Shown: piece by piece, positions 1 to 11,143 of the stretch
How positions within the stretch are numbered: position 1 is the first letter of the stretch
Layout: every line of letters starts with the position of its first letter
Notes under the pieces: model-generated
What the model saw: only the letters and a program-made list of their open reading frames with translations
What the model was told of the DNA's origin: nothing
The model's database searches: none
Assembly: GCA_003415625.1 (NCBI GenBank)
Contig: PYIU01000009.1
Coordinates: 1,054,001-1,118,000 of the forward strand
Direction of reading: 5' to 3'
Length of the DNA: 64,000 nucleotides
DNA from: Aquanectria penicillioides
Taxonomy: Eukaryota > Ascomycota > Sordariomycetes > Hypocreales > Nectriaceae
Translations under genes and position numbers: made by a program

Positions 1-1207
1 CGCAGAGACGTACTGCAGCAGTTCAGGGGGGCCAATCAACCAACCTGTGACCAAAGAGTCAGTACTGGGGGTTACTAGACACAGAGACTTTGGGAGTCTC
101 AAGTTGACCTACCAACACGCCACCCAGTAGCATAAAAGTTCTTGCCCGCAGATCCCACAGTAAGCGTCAACTTCTCAACCTCGGGAGAAAGAGTGGCGAT
201 GCGGGTGAAGGGGACATAGAAAAGGCGATCGTAAACTTCATCAGAGACAATGATGATCTGGTTCTTGACGCAAATATCGGCAATGCGCTGGAGCTCATCC
301 TTGGAGAAGACCTTACCAACGGGGTTGTCTAGAAAATTTCCTAGTTAGTGGCAGCTAACATAGCACTGGAGTTGGGATACACACGAGGGTTGTTGATGAC
401 AATCATCTTAGTCCGGGGAGTGACAGCCTTTTCCAGCTGCTCGAAGTCGATGGCCCAGTCTGCGGCGGATGACGTCTTGGTAGCACCAGTAGCAGGGGGC
501 TGCAGAGGGACATAGACAACCTTACCACCGGGCATCTGGATGTTGCTAATGTACCTATGCACGAGTTAGTTCCCTCACGTTCAACTCACGGGTAACGCAT
601 CTCACTCACTGATCAAAGAAGGGCTCGAAAACAATGACCTCGTCGCCAGGCTCAATGAAGGCCATGAAGGCACTCAGCATACCCTCATTAGCACCGGTGG
701 TAATGGTAATCTCAGTGTCGGGGTTGAGCTGACGGCCCCAGAGAGGAGAGTAAGCATCAGCAAGGGCCTTCTTCAACCGCGGACGGCCCTTGGTGTGCGA
801 GTACTGGTTGGCATCGACGCGGTCAAGAGCATCCTTGGCAGCGTCGATGATGAACTTGGGAGGGTTGTAGCCAAAGAAGCCCTGGCCAAGGTTTACAATT
901 GGCTGGTTGGGCGAGGCGGCGGCAGCCTCGTTAATGATGGACCTGTACGCGCAGAGCCGGGTTAGAGCACGGGACGGAACCGAAAGCGATGTACACACAG
1001 ACGAGATATAGCAATGTGCAAATTTGAAGGGCTAAACACTCACCACACATCCTGCCTTGCGCCCTTCACTCTGCCGGCGGGCTCGAGCTTCCGAGTCTCA
1101 GTCATGGTGCTGGAGAATGCCTTGGGGATATGACGGGAAGGGATGCTTCGAAGGGCAGCTCGGAGCGGAGAGGGGGCCGAAGACAAGGTTAATATGGAGC
1201 GCGACAT
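1..1207 (-). CDS. BNA3: kynurenine aminotransferase (BNA3-like), 3' part outside the window
   Basis: Class I/II PLP-dependent aminotransferase that converts kynurenine to kynurenic acid and may also act as a cysteine-conjugate beta-lyase. Exons on the minus strand are 1207-1044, 942-610, 554-385, 328-113 and 44-1, and all phases close (309 codons visible). Visible family motifs are VNLGQGFFGYNPP, ITTGANEGML, INNPHNPVGKVF, SDEVYDRL and GSAGKNFYATGWRVG, where the K is the expected PLP lysine. The ATG at 1207 was preferred to an internal ATG at 1105 because it adds an Arg/Ser/Ala-rich, acid-free leader (MSRSILTLSSAPSPLRAALR) that looks like a mitochondrial presequence. The internal ATG could give a cytosolic form. 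The C-terminus is missing only because the window starts here. Confidence 0.9.
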
Positions 1208-1986
1208 CAAAGCCCGGCCTCTCGGTATTAGTCACGATGGAAGGCGAAAAGCGTGTGTAGTTTGGCGGCGGTGCCTGGACGTGCAAAGGAAATTCACCGC
1301 GTTTGGCTGGATGTCAATTGGGCCCCGAGAAAGCAACTCCACACAGGGAAAAGGTCCAAAAAAGGTCCCTCGCACACAAATGGGTGGGTTGGGTTGGTTT
1401 TGCAGGCACCCCGATTGATCGCTTGCCCGCGGCTTGTGAGCCTGCGACATCGCCGTGGCCGGCACTGAGACGGATGACTAATGTAGTGGGGCCGGCAAAA
1501 GAAGCGAGCGGCATGAGCACACGAAGACCAGGAAAATGGCGTCATTGCACCCAATGATGAGAACGCCTTTCTATTCCGCGTGGATTGGTTCGACGCCCCC
1601 CACATGGAGTCCCGAGCCCAGCGCAATATGACTCTCGGCAACCTGTTTTGGGGAGACAGGCTGAGACCGATGTTATCCTCTACCGGGATCTCGCTCGTTC
1701 CGCTCTGGTATCCATATCCGTCTCCCACTCGGCGCCGATGATTACCTTGGCCGACTCCGGAGGCGGGGCAACCGTTGATGCAATTCCCATGTGTTAATTA
1801 CCCTTTCGGCAACCAACCAACCATCCCACCCTATCAGCGCTCGGGGAGACCTCCCTTGTCTGAGTACTTATTCCTGATTGCCGGGATGCATCTTTTCGTA
1901 TCTGGTTACCATGCCCCTAGGTTGAAATAAGGACACGGAGAATGACACAGAATTCGCCACGCCGTATACCTCCCTAAGCAACAAGA
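1208..1986. other. intergenic region upstream of the aminotransferase
   Basis: Noncoding stretch between the aminotransferase start and the kinase stop, both on the minus strand. It should hold the aminotransferase promoter and the kinase 3' UTR. I see no RNA gene or repeat in it, and the overlapping short reading frames resemble no family. Confidence 0.5.
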
Positions 1987-3038
1987 CTACCAGAACGATA
2001 TTGGTTGGAAGTCCTTAGGGGTTTGAATCTTCAAATTTTCATTTCCAACGCATCGAGTAAGCATCCCAAATACAGATTGAACGCACTCTGGTGCCGTAAC
2101 TCGCGCTTTCGTGTTCCAGACAAGCAACTGATTCAAGAGCTGCACGATGTCGTCATCCCGGTTCAACTGTTTCAACCGCTGAGCGTGGTCAAAACAACGT
2201 TGGGGATATTTCAATAAGTCTTTCTTCGTATATACCGGAGGCCATTGCGCAATCATTCCAAGCAGCGTAATTCCTAGAGCCCACATGTCGTCGCTCTTCC
2301 CTTCGAGTCGATGGTATTTGACTATATGTGGCGACCAGAATGCCTGTGTCCCGACAGCGTTCCCAGAAAATCTGGCAGGTTTAACATCTGCAAAATCAGC
2401 GAGAACGACATTGACAGGGTCCCATGTTCGAATCAGAATATTTCGAGGCTTAATATCGGCGTGGACGAGGTTCTTGTTGTGTAGATATTCCAAAGCCTTG
2501 GCGGATTGAAGAATCACTTGCAGCGTTTCGTTTGCTTTAGTACCGGCCGGAGAGTTGTCTATTTGGGATTGAAGTGTGCCCTGGAGACACAGTTCTGTGA
2601 CGAGCAACGTGGCCGATGGGGCGGATTGTATTTCTTGCCAGTCGATGTATTTGACGACGTGTTCCTGCCCGTGAGCATTAGAGAATCTTGTTGGATGGAG
2701 TTGTAAAGTGAACACCGGCCGCTACCCACATGATCCAAAGTCTTGAGAATGGATGCTTCCTCTCGCAATTTTTGAGTAGCATTGGATGTTTTCCCTGCAA
2801 ATACGGCTCCGTCGCATAGCCTCAGCACCTTGTAAACGCTACTCCAACCACCACTGCCGAGCAACCCCCCGCGGAGATACGGTCCAGGGGGCATATCGCG
2901 GTTCCGTACTGCTGCATGAAGCCTATCATCGCTGTTCCAAAGCTCGGGGTCGATATTTTTGTCGGCAGTAATTACTTGTCGAGCGGTCTGGGTCTCCTTC
3001 CCGACCCAAACAAGCCTGCTTGAGTGCTGGCTGTCCAT
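1987..3038 (-). CDS. atypical protein kinase domain protein
   Basis: Eukaryotic-type protein kinase fold of 328 aa. Exons are 3038-2730 and 2664-1987; the 65-nt intron (donor GTGGGT, acceptor GGGCAG) gives a clean LDH|EHVVKYI junction. Seen in order: glycine loop GSGGWSSV (61-68), the ATP lysine in FAGKTS (K83), a helix-C Glu in LREEAS, the catalytic loop HADIKPRN (171-178), DFAD (193-196) in place of DFG, SPH in place of APE, and SDDMWALG in subdomain IX. The catalytic Asp, Lys and Asn are kept, but HRD is HAD and DFG is DFA, so activity may be low or changed. There is no other domain, signal or membrane segment. The ATG at 3038 is the first in frame. Substrate unknown. Confidence 0.85.
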
Positions 3039-3416
3039 TGGATTGAGGTCACACAAGTTGAACTAATCTCCCACAACGTGCCACAAAGGGCAAAACGGTG
3101 ACGGGGAAGCGAAAAATTAAGGATGAGTATCAAAATAGAAACTTGTGGATTGCAAGAAAAATGGAAGGGTAACAGCTCTGAGGGTGCGAACGGCGGCTTC
3201 CGGCAATGACGCTAGGAATAAGTGAATCAGGGCTTTCGTTTTTGTTTACCAAGGAAAGTGGGATTGGGGCACTGACTTGCCGTGCATATTTCAAACAAGC
3301 ATTCCCTCCTATCCGTTTTGTTGCATGGAAAACCCCTTTGAGACTTGGTTTTGCCAAATGATGGACTTGTTTCTTCAGAACCTGAGTTGGCGCAGTACAT
3401 AATGCGTACAGGAACT
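3039..3416. promoter_or_regulatory. intergenic region between kinase and F-box-like gene
   Basis: About 380 bp separating two genes that point away from each other, so it should contain both promoters. No specific site is recognised. Confidence 0.4.
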
Positions 3417-4641
3417 ATGGCCGACAACAAAATCCCAAGGCAGCTCGGCGGAGTCTCTGCAATGAACCAACACGCTGTTGCGCCATCTGCATCAAGACAT
3501 AAGTGCTCCTCGTCTCTTCAATATTCGCACCTTCGTACGACAAGAATTGGCTCTTCAGCGGCGTTGACAACGGGCACGTCGCCCCTCAAGCCGTCAAGGA
3601 TCCTTTTGACTTGCTCGCTCCTGAGGTTCGAACCATTATTTTTTGTCACTGTGACAATTGCGTTGATGTCATCAACCTCACCATCCCTGAACTCTGGTCG
3701 CCCTCGATGCTCTCATCTGCCGGATTGATCTTTTTATCGAGGATTACGTCCGAAAAGCCACAAGCTTGTCCACTCGAACGGCATGCATGGAACTTCCATT
3801 ATGGACTACATTCACAAGAAAGATCAAACACGCCAAATATCCACAGGAAGAGCTTTCTTTAGAGAACCTAACCAAATCTGAACGAGAGGGCTTGACGAGA
3901 GCCTTCCTGAGATTCGAATTCATGTGCAAGATAAGTCTTCTGCGGCCTCAGCTAACTCGGCTTCAGGATCAGTCTCTGACAGAGGATTGGACTTGGACCA
4001 TACTTTCGCACTGGGAGACATATGATGAGAATACAACACAGATCCCTACAGTACCGATCAATCCAAATTCAGAAATGATGCGGTGTGTTCATGAATATCT
4101 TCGGACTTTATATGGTGCCTTTTTCGCCCCGATCGCACCTGGCGGTGTCTATGAACCGAAATTGTTGTTTATCGATGGTAAATTATGTCGATTCAATTCT
4201 GAGGAAAGATTTCCGTTTACAAATAATGTTCATTTCGAACCTGAGCTCTTGATATCGGACCTTCCTTCCACGTTTCACCCCCCCGGATACTCTTACATTA
4301 ATGTCCTGGCCAGCTGCGGCTTTGATCTTGCGCTTGATCTTCTCACGTCAGACCTGCCCTCCATATCGTGCTTCCTCAGGAGGTCCTACGGCGAGGTCAC
4401 TTTTCTAGGGCCCAACTATGTGGCCTGTGACCTTTTGGTAACCCCGCTGGATCCGACTCCCATCATCGACCATAGAATAGGAAACACTTGGGCGAAGCGA
4501 ATGGACATGTTCCATTCGGTGACTGTCGGCAGCGTTTTGGAAAACGCTTTTCGAAGAGTGTATCGACAACGCGCTTGGGTCTTTTTTGACAATGAACAAC
4601 TATATCCCGATAGCCAACGGTTATATCCAGGGCACAGCTAG
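3417..4641 (+). pseudogene. F-box-like hypothetical protein, reading frame broken near 3690
   Basis: The N-terminal part resembles fungal F-box-like proteins that begin with FDLLAPEVRTIIFCHCD. A possible first exon 3417-3502 (MADNKIPRQLGG) joins at 3559 after a 56-nt intron; the donor GTGCTC is weak. From 3559 the frame reads ...VINLTIPELWSPSM. The rest of the protein, from about 3691 to the stop at 4641, is in another frame (TLVALDALICRIDLFIEDYV) and is long, open and protein-like, ending AWVFFDNEQLYPDSQRL. No intron with usable phase was found that keeps both halves of this helical region. A single-base indel near 3688-3692 is the simplest reading, either a real mutation or a sequencing error. 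Function unknown. Confidence 0.5.
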
Positions 4642-5599
4642 TTACTAACCTATGACTTCTTTCGGGCCCATTACCACAGAGTGCATGTGTCTCTGGTAGA
4701 AGTCCAGTATACTTGGTACGATATGCGAGATTTTCTCCTGACCATGCATTTGGCAGGGGTCAAAAGTCCTCGTCGTGACTCGCTAGCTGAAGGTGTCGAA
4801 GACTATCCAGTATGACTGGAAAATGGGAAAACACTGTTTTGGAGACTTAAAATCAAGATGAACCCTCAGATCTGAGTCAGACTTGGGCTGAATGAGGCGA
4901 TGGCGCGATTCGACAAGAGTGGTTTGGGGGCACTTGCACGATCGTTGGTTCTTGAAGAACTCACTGTGTTGAGATTGGGGTTGCATGCAGGTGCCGTCAA
5001 CTAATAGAGTAACAGGGGATGTAGTCTTTGCTTAGAGTGAGACAGACAGAGGAGTCGCTCATTTCAGCGGCATACCTTGTTGTGAAGCAGCTGTTAGGTT
5101 GCTTATAGACAGCCAGGAAAGTTTCCATACTGAATGGTGAAGAAAGCTGGGAAGCCTTTCAAGGGCATTGTTAAATACTTCATCGGACACTCTTCATTGC
5201 GCTATTGTGTTTGGCTGAAGCTTCACATCAAATCAAAGAGTCAAATTAGATGCGTGCTAGAATTCGTTGCAATCATTCATTCGCATTAAGGATCCACACT
5301 TGACTCCTTGCGAAGGCCTCTTCATGCATGGATAAAAGAACTATCGTACACGGGATACGCCGCTCCCGGTTCCAAAGCTTTAGTACGAACGATAACGCCT
5401 ATTTCATGGCGTCGCGACGCGTTTGCGTTGTCACCCATCCATCTCAATGGGTCAATGAAGAAAATATCTGATGAATCCGCCCGCCCGCCCTCCCCTTAAA
5501 CGCCATCTTGAAAACAAAACTCATGAATACATCCTGTTTAGCATCCGTCATGCCTACACAGGTTATTGCTATTGAATGTGCGGCCGCATTCTCCTTGGC
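4642..5599. other. intergenic, nothing recognised
   Basis: Space between two convergent genes (F-box-like on plus, demethylase on minus). It should hold both 3' UTRs. No RNA gene, repeat or supportable reading frame is seen. Confidence 0.5.
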
Positions 5600-8500
5600 C
5601 TATGCTTCCCCGTCTCGTTGTGACACCTTGCGAAGATTCTGCATCAGCCTCTCCACAAACTCTGTAGATTCGCATCCCGGAACATCAGGGGCGGCAGCTT
5701 GTGGTTCAGATTTCTCAGTCGGTGCGGGGATGACCTGATATTGGCTTAACAGTTGGGAAGGAGCTTGCTGAGGAACGGATTGTACAGGCTGAGCCTGTGG
5801 TGTTTTGCTCGGCGTATACCCTGGGATCGGCAAGTTCGATAAGGGTGCTTGCGCCTGTGTGGCTGCAACTAGAGGCCCTGGTGACACTTTGGGTGGTGGA
5901 CTCATTCCTGGTAATTGTGGGATGGGAACCGGTGTTGTTGAGACTCTGGTCCCTCCAGGTTGTCTTCCTGGGGATAGTTGTTTGCCTGGGGATGAGGAGG
6001 TTTGTTGCCGATGTCCCATTTGGGGTGTATGAATCGCTGTTTTCGCACCAGCAGGACCTGGGGACTCAGCCTGACTCAACGTCGCATTTGTCGCCGTCGT
6101 GGGTGTATTGGGCGTAGAAGTCATGGCAGCCAAGAAGTTAGCTGGTAAGGGTACTGGCGATTGTTTGGGAGGCACCTGGGTTGTGTATTAGTTAAGTGTT
6201 CATTCATCGAAACTGGTGAAAGCTCAAACCTTGTACGCCTTTGGCGATGGTGTTGGTATTGGCTTTGGCTTGTTGGGTTGAGTAGCTATTTGAGATGCCG
6301 GTTGAAGTGCGTGATGTGAAACCGGGTAGGATGCCTGGACTGGAGGGAGATACTGGGGCTTGATACTAGGTTGTTGCTGTTGGCGAGGTATGGTGACTCC
6401 TGATGGTGGCGACGATGATGGCCCTGGCAGTGGTTGCGAGAACGGATTCACTCGGTAGGGAGACGCTTGCGAGGGGGGTTGTGCTTGGAACTGTCCATAT
6501 CCAGGACGTGCATTATGGCTAGCGTTCCGAGCTGTCTGGGGGCTTGCCTGGCGATTTTGCTGAGATTGGGCTCCTGTGCTTAAACTGGCCCGTCGCAAAA
6601 TATTGAGTTGGTTGTTCATAAGATGAGCCCTCAGATTACCCTCGTATCCATTGGTGAAACCGCCCCAGGGACAATACGGGGTTCGATACTTTGATGAGTC
6701 CCTGAGAATCTGTCAGCGAAGTTACAATTATTTGATTGTTCTAGATTTCATACCGATTGTAGTTCACCTGGAAGAACTGGTATTTTTGGTAGATGGAGGA
6801 GTGAACCTGCCACGACGCCTTAGACTGAGGGCGCTGCTGAGCTTGTACGGGCTTTTGTATCGCTACAGGTGGAGCGGGAGGATGCACCGAAGCAGATACA
6901 GTTGGGATTGTTGGGACGATTGGCGACGCCCACTGAGGCCGTACATTTTGTCCCGTCGAGCCGGAGACTGCAGGCGATGTCGACAAGTTGACTTGGTGCA
7001 CATAGTTTTGAGGCGTTCTAATGTCAAATCTCTGTGCAACATACGCGTCTGGGTATTGGTATCCCTGGTTTGGCGAGTATTGTTGTTGAGGATATTGATG
7101 GGGGCGTGGTTGAACAGACGTCGGGCCTGTCGGAGTGGGCCTTTGCGGAGTAAACATACCAACACCGCCAACATTGGGCTCTAAAGGCTTCCTTGGTTTA
7201 TAGACGTATGGTTTCTCGGGACAGCCTGATGCCGAGGCCGTCGTCATTGCCCCCATGGCTGTGTAAGGGCTACTATATAGCCCTATGGGAGCATAAGTTG
7301 GCCGTTGTTGCAGTTGCGCAACAGGGGCTGGCTTCGGTGGCTTGGGCGGCTTTGGGATCGTGTCCAAGAAATTACCATTGGGATTGTGGCGCGGTTTTGA
7401 TGCATCCTCAGTGTACTGTGCCCTGAGGTCCGTTGATGTCTTCCCAATGTAGTACCACATTTGGTCTTGTTTTGAGAAGTCTACCTTGACTTGAGCTTTG
7501 TTACTTACTTGCTCAAGCTGGAACTCAGCCCAAGTGCAGCCCTCCACGAATGCGTCATCTTTTCGCGGAGTCTCACTTTGCTTCCGTTTGGCTTTCAGCG
7601 CCTCCTTGTCCTTGCGTGAGGTCGGCATCGGGAGGGCCTTTGCGGATGCCTTGGGGAGATGATAATCAGCAGGGTCGGGAAGCAACAGCCACTTCCACTC
7701 AACCTCTAGGCGATCACTGCTCACGGTTAGTTTTGATTGTGAGGTCAGAGTGAGATTGGTGGCGTACCCGTTTGGTAGAATGTCCAGAAGAAGTGTTTGC
7801 TCGTCATGGCGGTTTTCGGCCACGCGGCCGGCAAATATATCACCCTTGAGATATTGCAGCTGGCAAATTTCGCCTCGCTTGAGAGCGGCGGCGGCTGACC
7901 TAATTCGTGGATCCGCTTCCAATGCATCTCCATCCAGTTTCTTGTCCCGCTTCGTCCGATGGAATCGGCAGCTAAACTCGAATGCCTGCTCCTTGTACTC
8001 AGTTTCATCTTCACCAAACACTGGGACCTCTTGATCTTCAACAAAGACACCTGCCGCAGCTGCACATGTCGCATGATACGCCCTCGTGCATTTCTTCTGC
8101 GAGCACTGGAAGCATGCCCCGCGCTTAGAACGACAGTACATGCATTTCAGGCCCAGGCGAGCTTTATCGATTTGGGTCGCGTTCGAAACCACTTCCTTGC
8201 CGTCGACTGTGTCAATATACGTTTCTGGGAGATATAATGCGCATAGCCGGTGGGCCCTTCGACCATCGTCAGTAGGTAGAAATTCGGATGCGGGAAATTC
8301 GTTTGGACACAAGCAGCAAGGCGGCTCGGCCTTGGTTTTGATGCGGAGCTTGATCTTCTTGATCTTGACCTTGCCGCCCTTGTCACCTGGGCCCCGTTTC
8401 CGCTTCCCGCCGGCATCTTTGAACTTGACGCCGTGTCCGACTGGTGGGGTTGGCAACCCGGAGAGTTCGTCCCCCTCCTCCTCTTCGGTCTCCTCATATT

Positions 8501-10294
8501 CTGTTTCTTCCCCACGCAATTTGCGCTCAATTTCATAAACATTGACCCATACACTATCTTGCGCCTGGGCACAGTCGCACTTCTTGGCAATTTTCCCCAT
8601 ATCAAGCCATGAATCCAGAGCAAAGTTGACGGCTTCGGCGCAGTTGTATCCCAAGTTATAGCCAGAATGATACCCATAAGGGTATGTGACGACGAACTCT
8701 CCAGGGTACGAGAGGCATTTGTTTACTTTAATGCCATAGTGCTGCTGCAGATGCTGAGGCGAGATGAGGAAAGCTTTATGCCGAAGAAATTGATCGCAGG
8801 CTTTGGCATCTTGCGGCCAGATGCTCTTCATGGCAGCTTCAAATCGACGGGCATCGGCTTGGGAAATGCTGTACCATTGCTTCGGCGCGCCAAAATGCAG
8901 GTAGTTGATGCTGTACAGATCAACGTCTTCGAGATGCCAGGCAAAAGTGGCCTTCCACATCCCAAGGTAGAGATAGGCCGTGTTGACACCGGGAACTTTG
9001 GTACCCAGTACATCCAAGAGATTCGGCAGCTTATTCAGATTCCAGAGATCCGTGGACTCTTCAAAGAGGGTTCCCATCAAGTCAGCACCATACAGGGGAG
9101 GCGCATATGTCAGTGTTTTCCAATAGACTCTTTCGAGTTCCTCACAGCGCTCTGGGGTAAACTCTGAAATGTCCATGCGGTAATCCCAGTCCTTGAATGC
9201 AGCCTCGTCAATTGCTGCAGATCCCTCACGTCGACTATACTTCCGCCGGGCTGAAGTCGACTGGGTCTTTGACTTGGCCGGTCGAGCGATTCCCATTCGG
9301 CCAACCGTGGGTGCAGCATCATCGTCGTCAACAGTCTCGCCGGGGTCCTTCTCCACAGATTCAACTGGCTTATCTTTTTCTTCCGGGTCGGGCTTGGGAG
9401 ATATGGGAGTCATCGGTCGGTCCTCTGCTCCCTCGCCTCCCTGGTCTTCTTGGCCTCCCTTTCCTTTTCCTGCCAGTTTTCCCCTAGCAGGGCGTCCTCG
9501 CCCTCGTTTCTTTGGAGTCGAAGTTGAAGGGTTGCTAGCCTTGAGTGCAGCAGGTCGGGATCGAGAGGGTCTAACTTTATCGGCATTGGCCCTTCGCTCA
9601 CCTCGACGGGCAGGGGGTTGATGTTCGCTCTGGTCGCAAAGCTGGCGCCATTGAGGGAGATTGTACGATCGTCCATGCAGGATGTTGACTTGTCGATATG
9701 TGCCACTAGAGCCCATGATATCTTGCTTGATAGGTTCCCTGACTTTGATCCGCTTTACAAGTTCATCGAGTTGAGGAAGCGAGTTCTTCCAGTCCTCTGG
9801 GGGAATAATCTTGATAATGCCAGATTTCATACCATAGCTATCGACTGCCTCCATCTAAATTTCCAGCGGTCAGCACAGGAAAATGCGCCAGTCAGATTGG
9901 GGGTGGGTGAACGAACGAATCGCTTGAAGTCCTTGAACTGATCCACGGTCGGCTTGAAGACGGGGACAGTGCCAGACCAATGGTCAGGTAGCACCTCGCC
10001 GATGTCATCTTGGCCGTCGTCGCTGGCCGGCGCGGGCATGGGCGCATCGCTCAGAATGGGCTCCTCGTCGAGGTCGCTCAACTCGGAATCGGAAGCATCC
10101 GACTTGGCGTTGTTGTTGCTGTCTGGAGGCGAGTGGAGGAAGCCAGTTTGCGCCTGGGCTTGAGGTTTCGGCTGAGGCAAGGCCGGATCCTGGGTCGCGC
10201 ATTCGATCTGGTCGGGGCAGCGTGCTTCGATAGAGTCGTTGGCGGGAGGCGCTGGAGCGACGGCAGGACCAGGGGCGTCGGTCGAGGTCGACAT
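5600..10294 (-). CDS. JmjN/JmjC/PHD histone lysine demethylase (KDM4/JMJD2 family)
   Basis: Predicted nuclear Fe(II)/2-oxoglutarate histone demethylase, probably for H3K9/H3K36 methyl marks as known for KDM4 proteins. Exons are 10294-9917, 9854-6754, 6701-6230 and 6175-5600, giving 1,508 aa. The first junction rebuilds JmjN (FKDFKRF|MEAVDSYGMK). An AT-hook-like KKRGRGRPARGK lies near residue 240. JmjC follows with metal ligands H433, E435 (HLEDVD) and H522 (YGYHSGYN). Next comes an extended PHD finger (CCLC...CMYC...CFQC...YHATC, about 640-750) and a Tudor-like stretch (GEICQLQYLKGDIFAG). The last 500 or so residues are Pro/Gln/Ser-rich and probably disordered. The start is the first ATG in frame. 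Cofactor residues are intact, so it is likely active. Confidence 0.93.
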
Positions 10295-10497
10295 GGCGGC
10301 GGCGATCACGTCGCAGTTTGCGACGATGCCATTGAAAGCGGAACTGCTGGATGAGGGACGCTGGTCGCTACCGCGGGCGATGGTGAATTGGCGCTCGTGG
10401 GCGGCGTTGCGTTGACGAGGTTGAGCGAGGTGACAATTCGCAAGGGCGCGGTGCAGTCGGTCGGTCCAAGTCGACGGCTAAACCAAGTGTTAGGTGG

Positions 10498-10535
10498 GTG
10501 TATGTGTGAGTGTGCGTGTGAGTGAGTGTGTGTGT
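10498..10535. repeat. GT-rich microsatellite
   Basis: Imperfect (GT)n run, with units such as GTGTGAGTGTGCGTGTGA, lying about 200 bp upstream of the demethylase ATG and probably in its leader or promoter. Confidence 0.7.
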
Positions 10536-11125
10536 CGCTGCTGAGAATAAGACGGAGGCCAGGTGATGCGGAGAAACTGGTAAATACACTGTAGGGGGTG
10601 CTCGCTGTGCGCGGCATGTCCACGATCAGGTATACTTTTACCGCAGCGCCGGCAAAAGAGTACCTTTAGGATACATTAATCTTACAGTGGCTTTCAGGGC
10701 CCGCAGGCCGGAAGAAACTGGGCGCTGGGCGCTTTCCCCGGTGCGTCGCCCCAAACGGCAAAAAGGGTGAGCGCAGTGGTTCGATTTTCGGGGGTTCCAC
10801 TACTACTTTGAGGGTACGGGGGGCTCGGTGACAGCGTACGCCGCACGATGTTGCGCCAGGTACTGCTCAATTACGTACACGTACCGGTCGGTACCTTGCT
10901 GCCGATCGACAGACAGATGTAGGCAGGGACAAAGTGAATCCAGGGAGGGAATCTGAGCATCGCTTAGAGTCCAAGACATGCATAGTCCCGTCGTGAGTTC
11001 CTCATGTGGAATTTAGAACATAGAATTGGCCAGGTTCTGTGCTCGCTTGACATTGTACATGCGTAATGCAAAAATCAATAAACCCTCCGCTGCTGCACCA
11101 GATTGTTTCGGGGAATTGGGTTGTC

Positions 11126-11143
11126 TACCTACCTAGGTAGGTA
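11126..11143. repeat. 18-bp perfect palindrome
   Basis: TACCTACCTAGGTAGGTA reads the same on both strands. Shorter CCTAGG-centred relatives occur near 18397, 18691 and 52789 in this window, always outside coding sequence. It could be a binding site or a short hairpin; no function is shown. Confidence 0.7.

Noticed and set aside
10306..10623. 105-codon frame upstream of the demethylase
   Set aside because: It crosses the GT microsatellite, is rich in His/Thr/Ser from the repeat, and lies in the probable leader.
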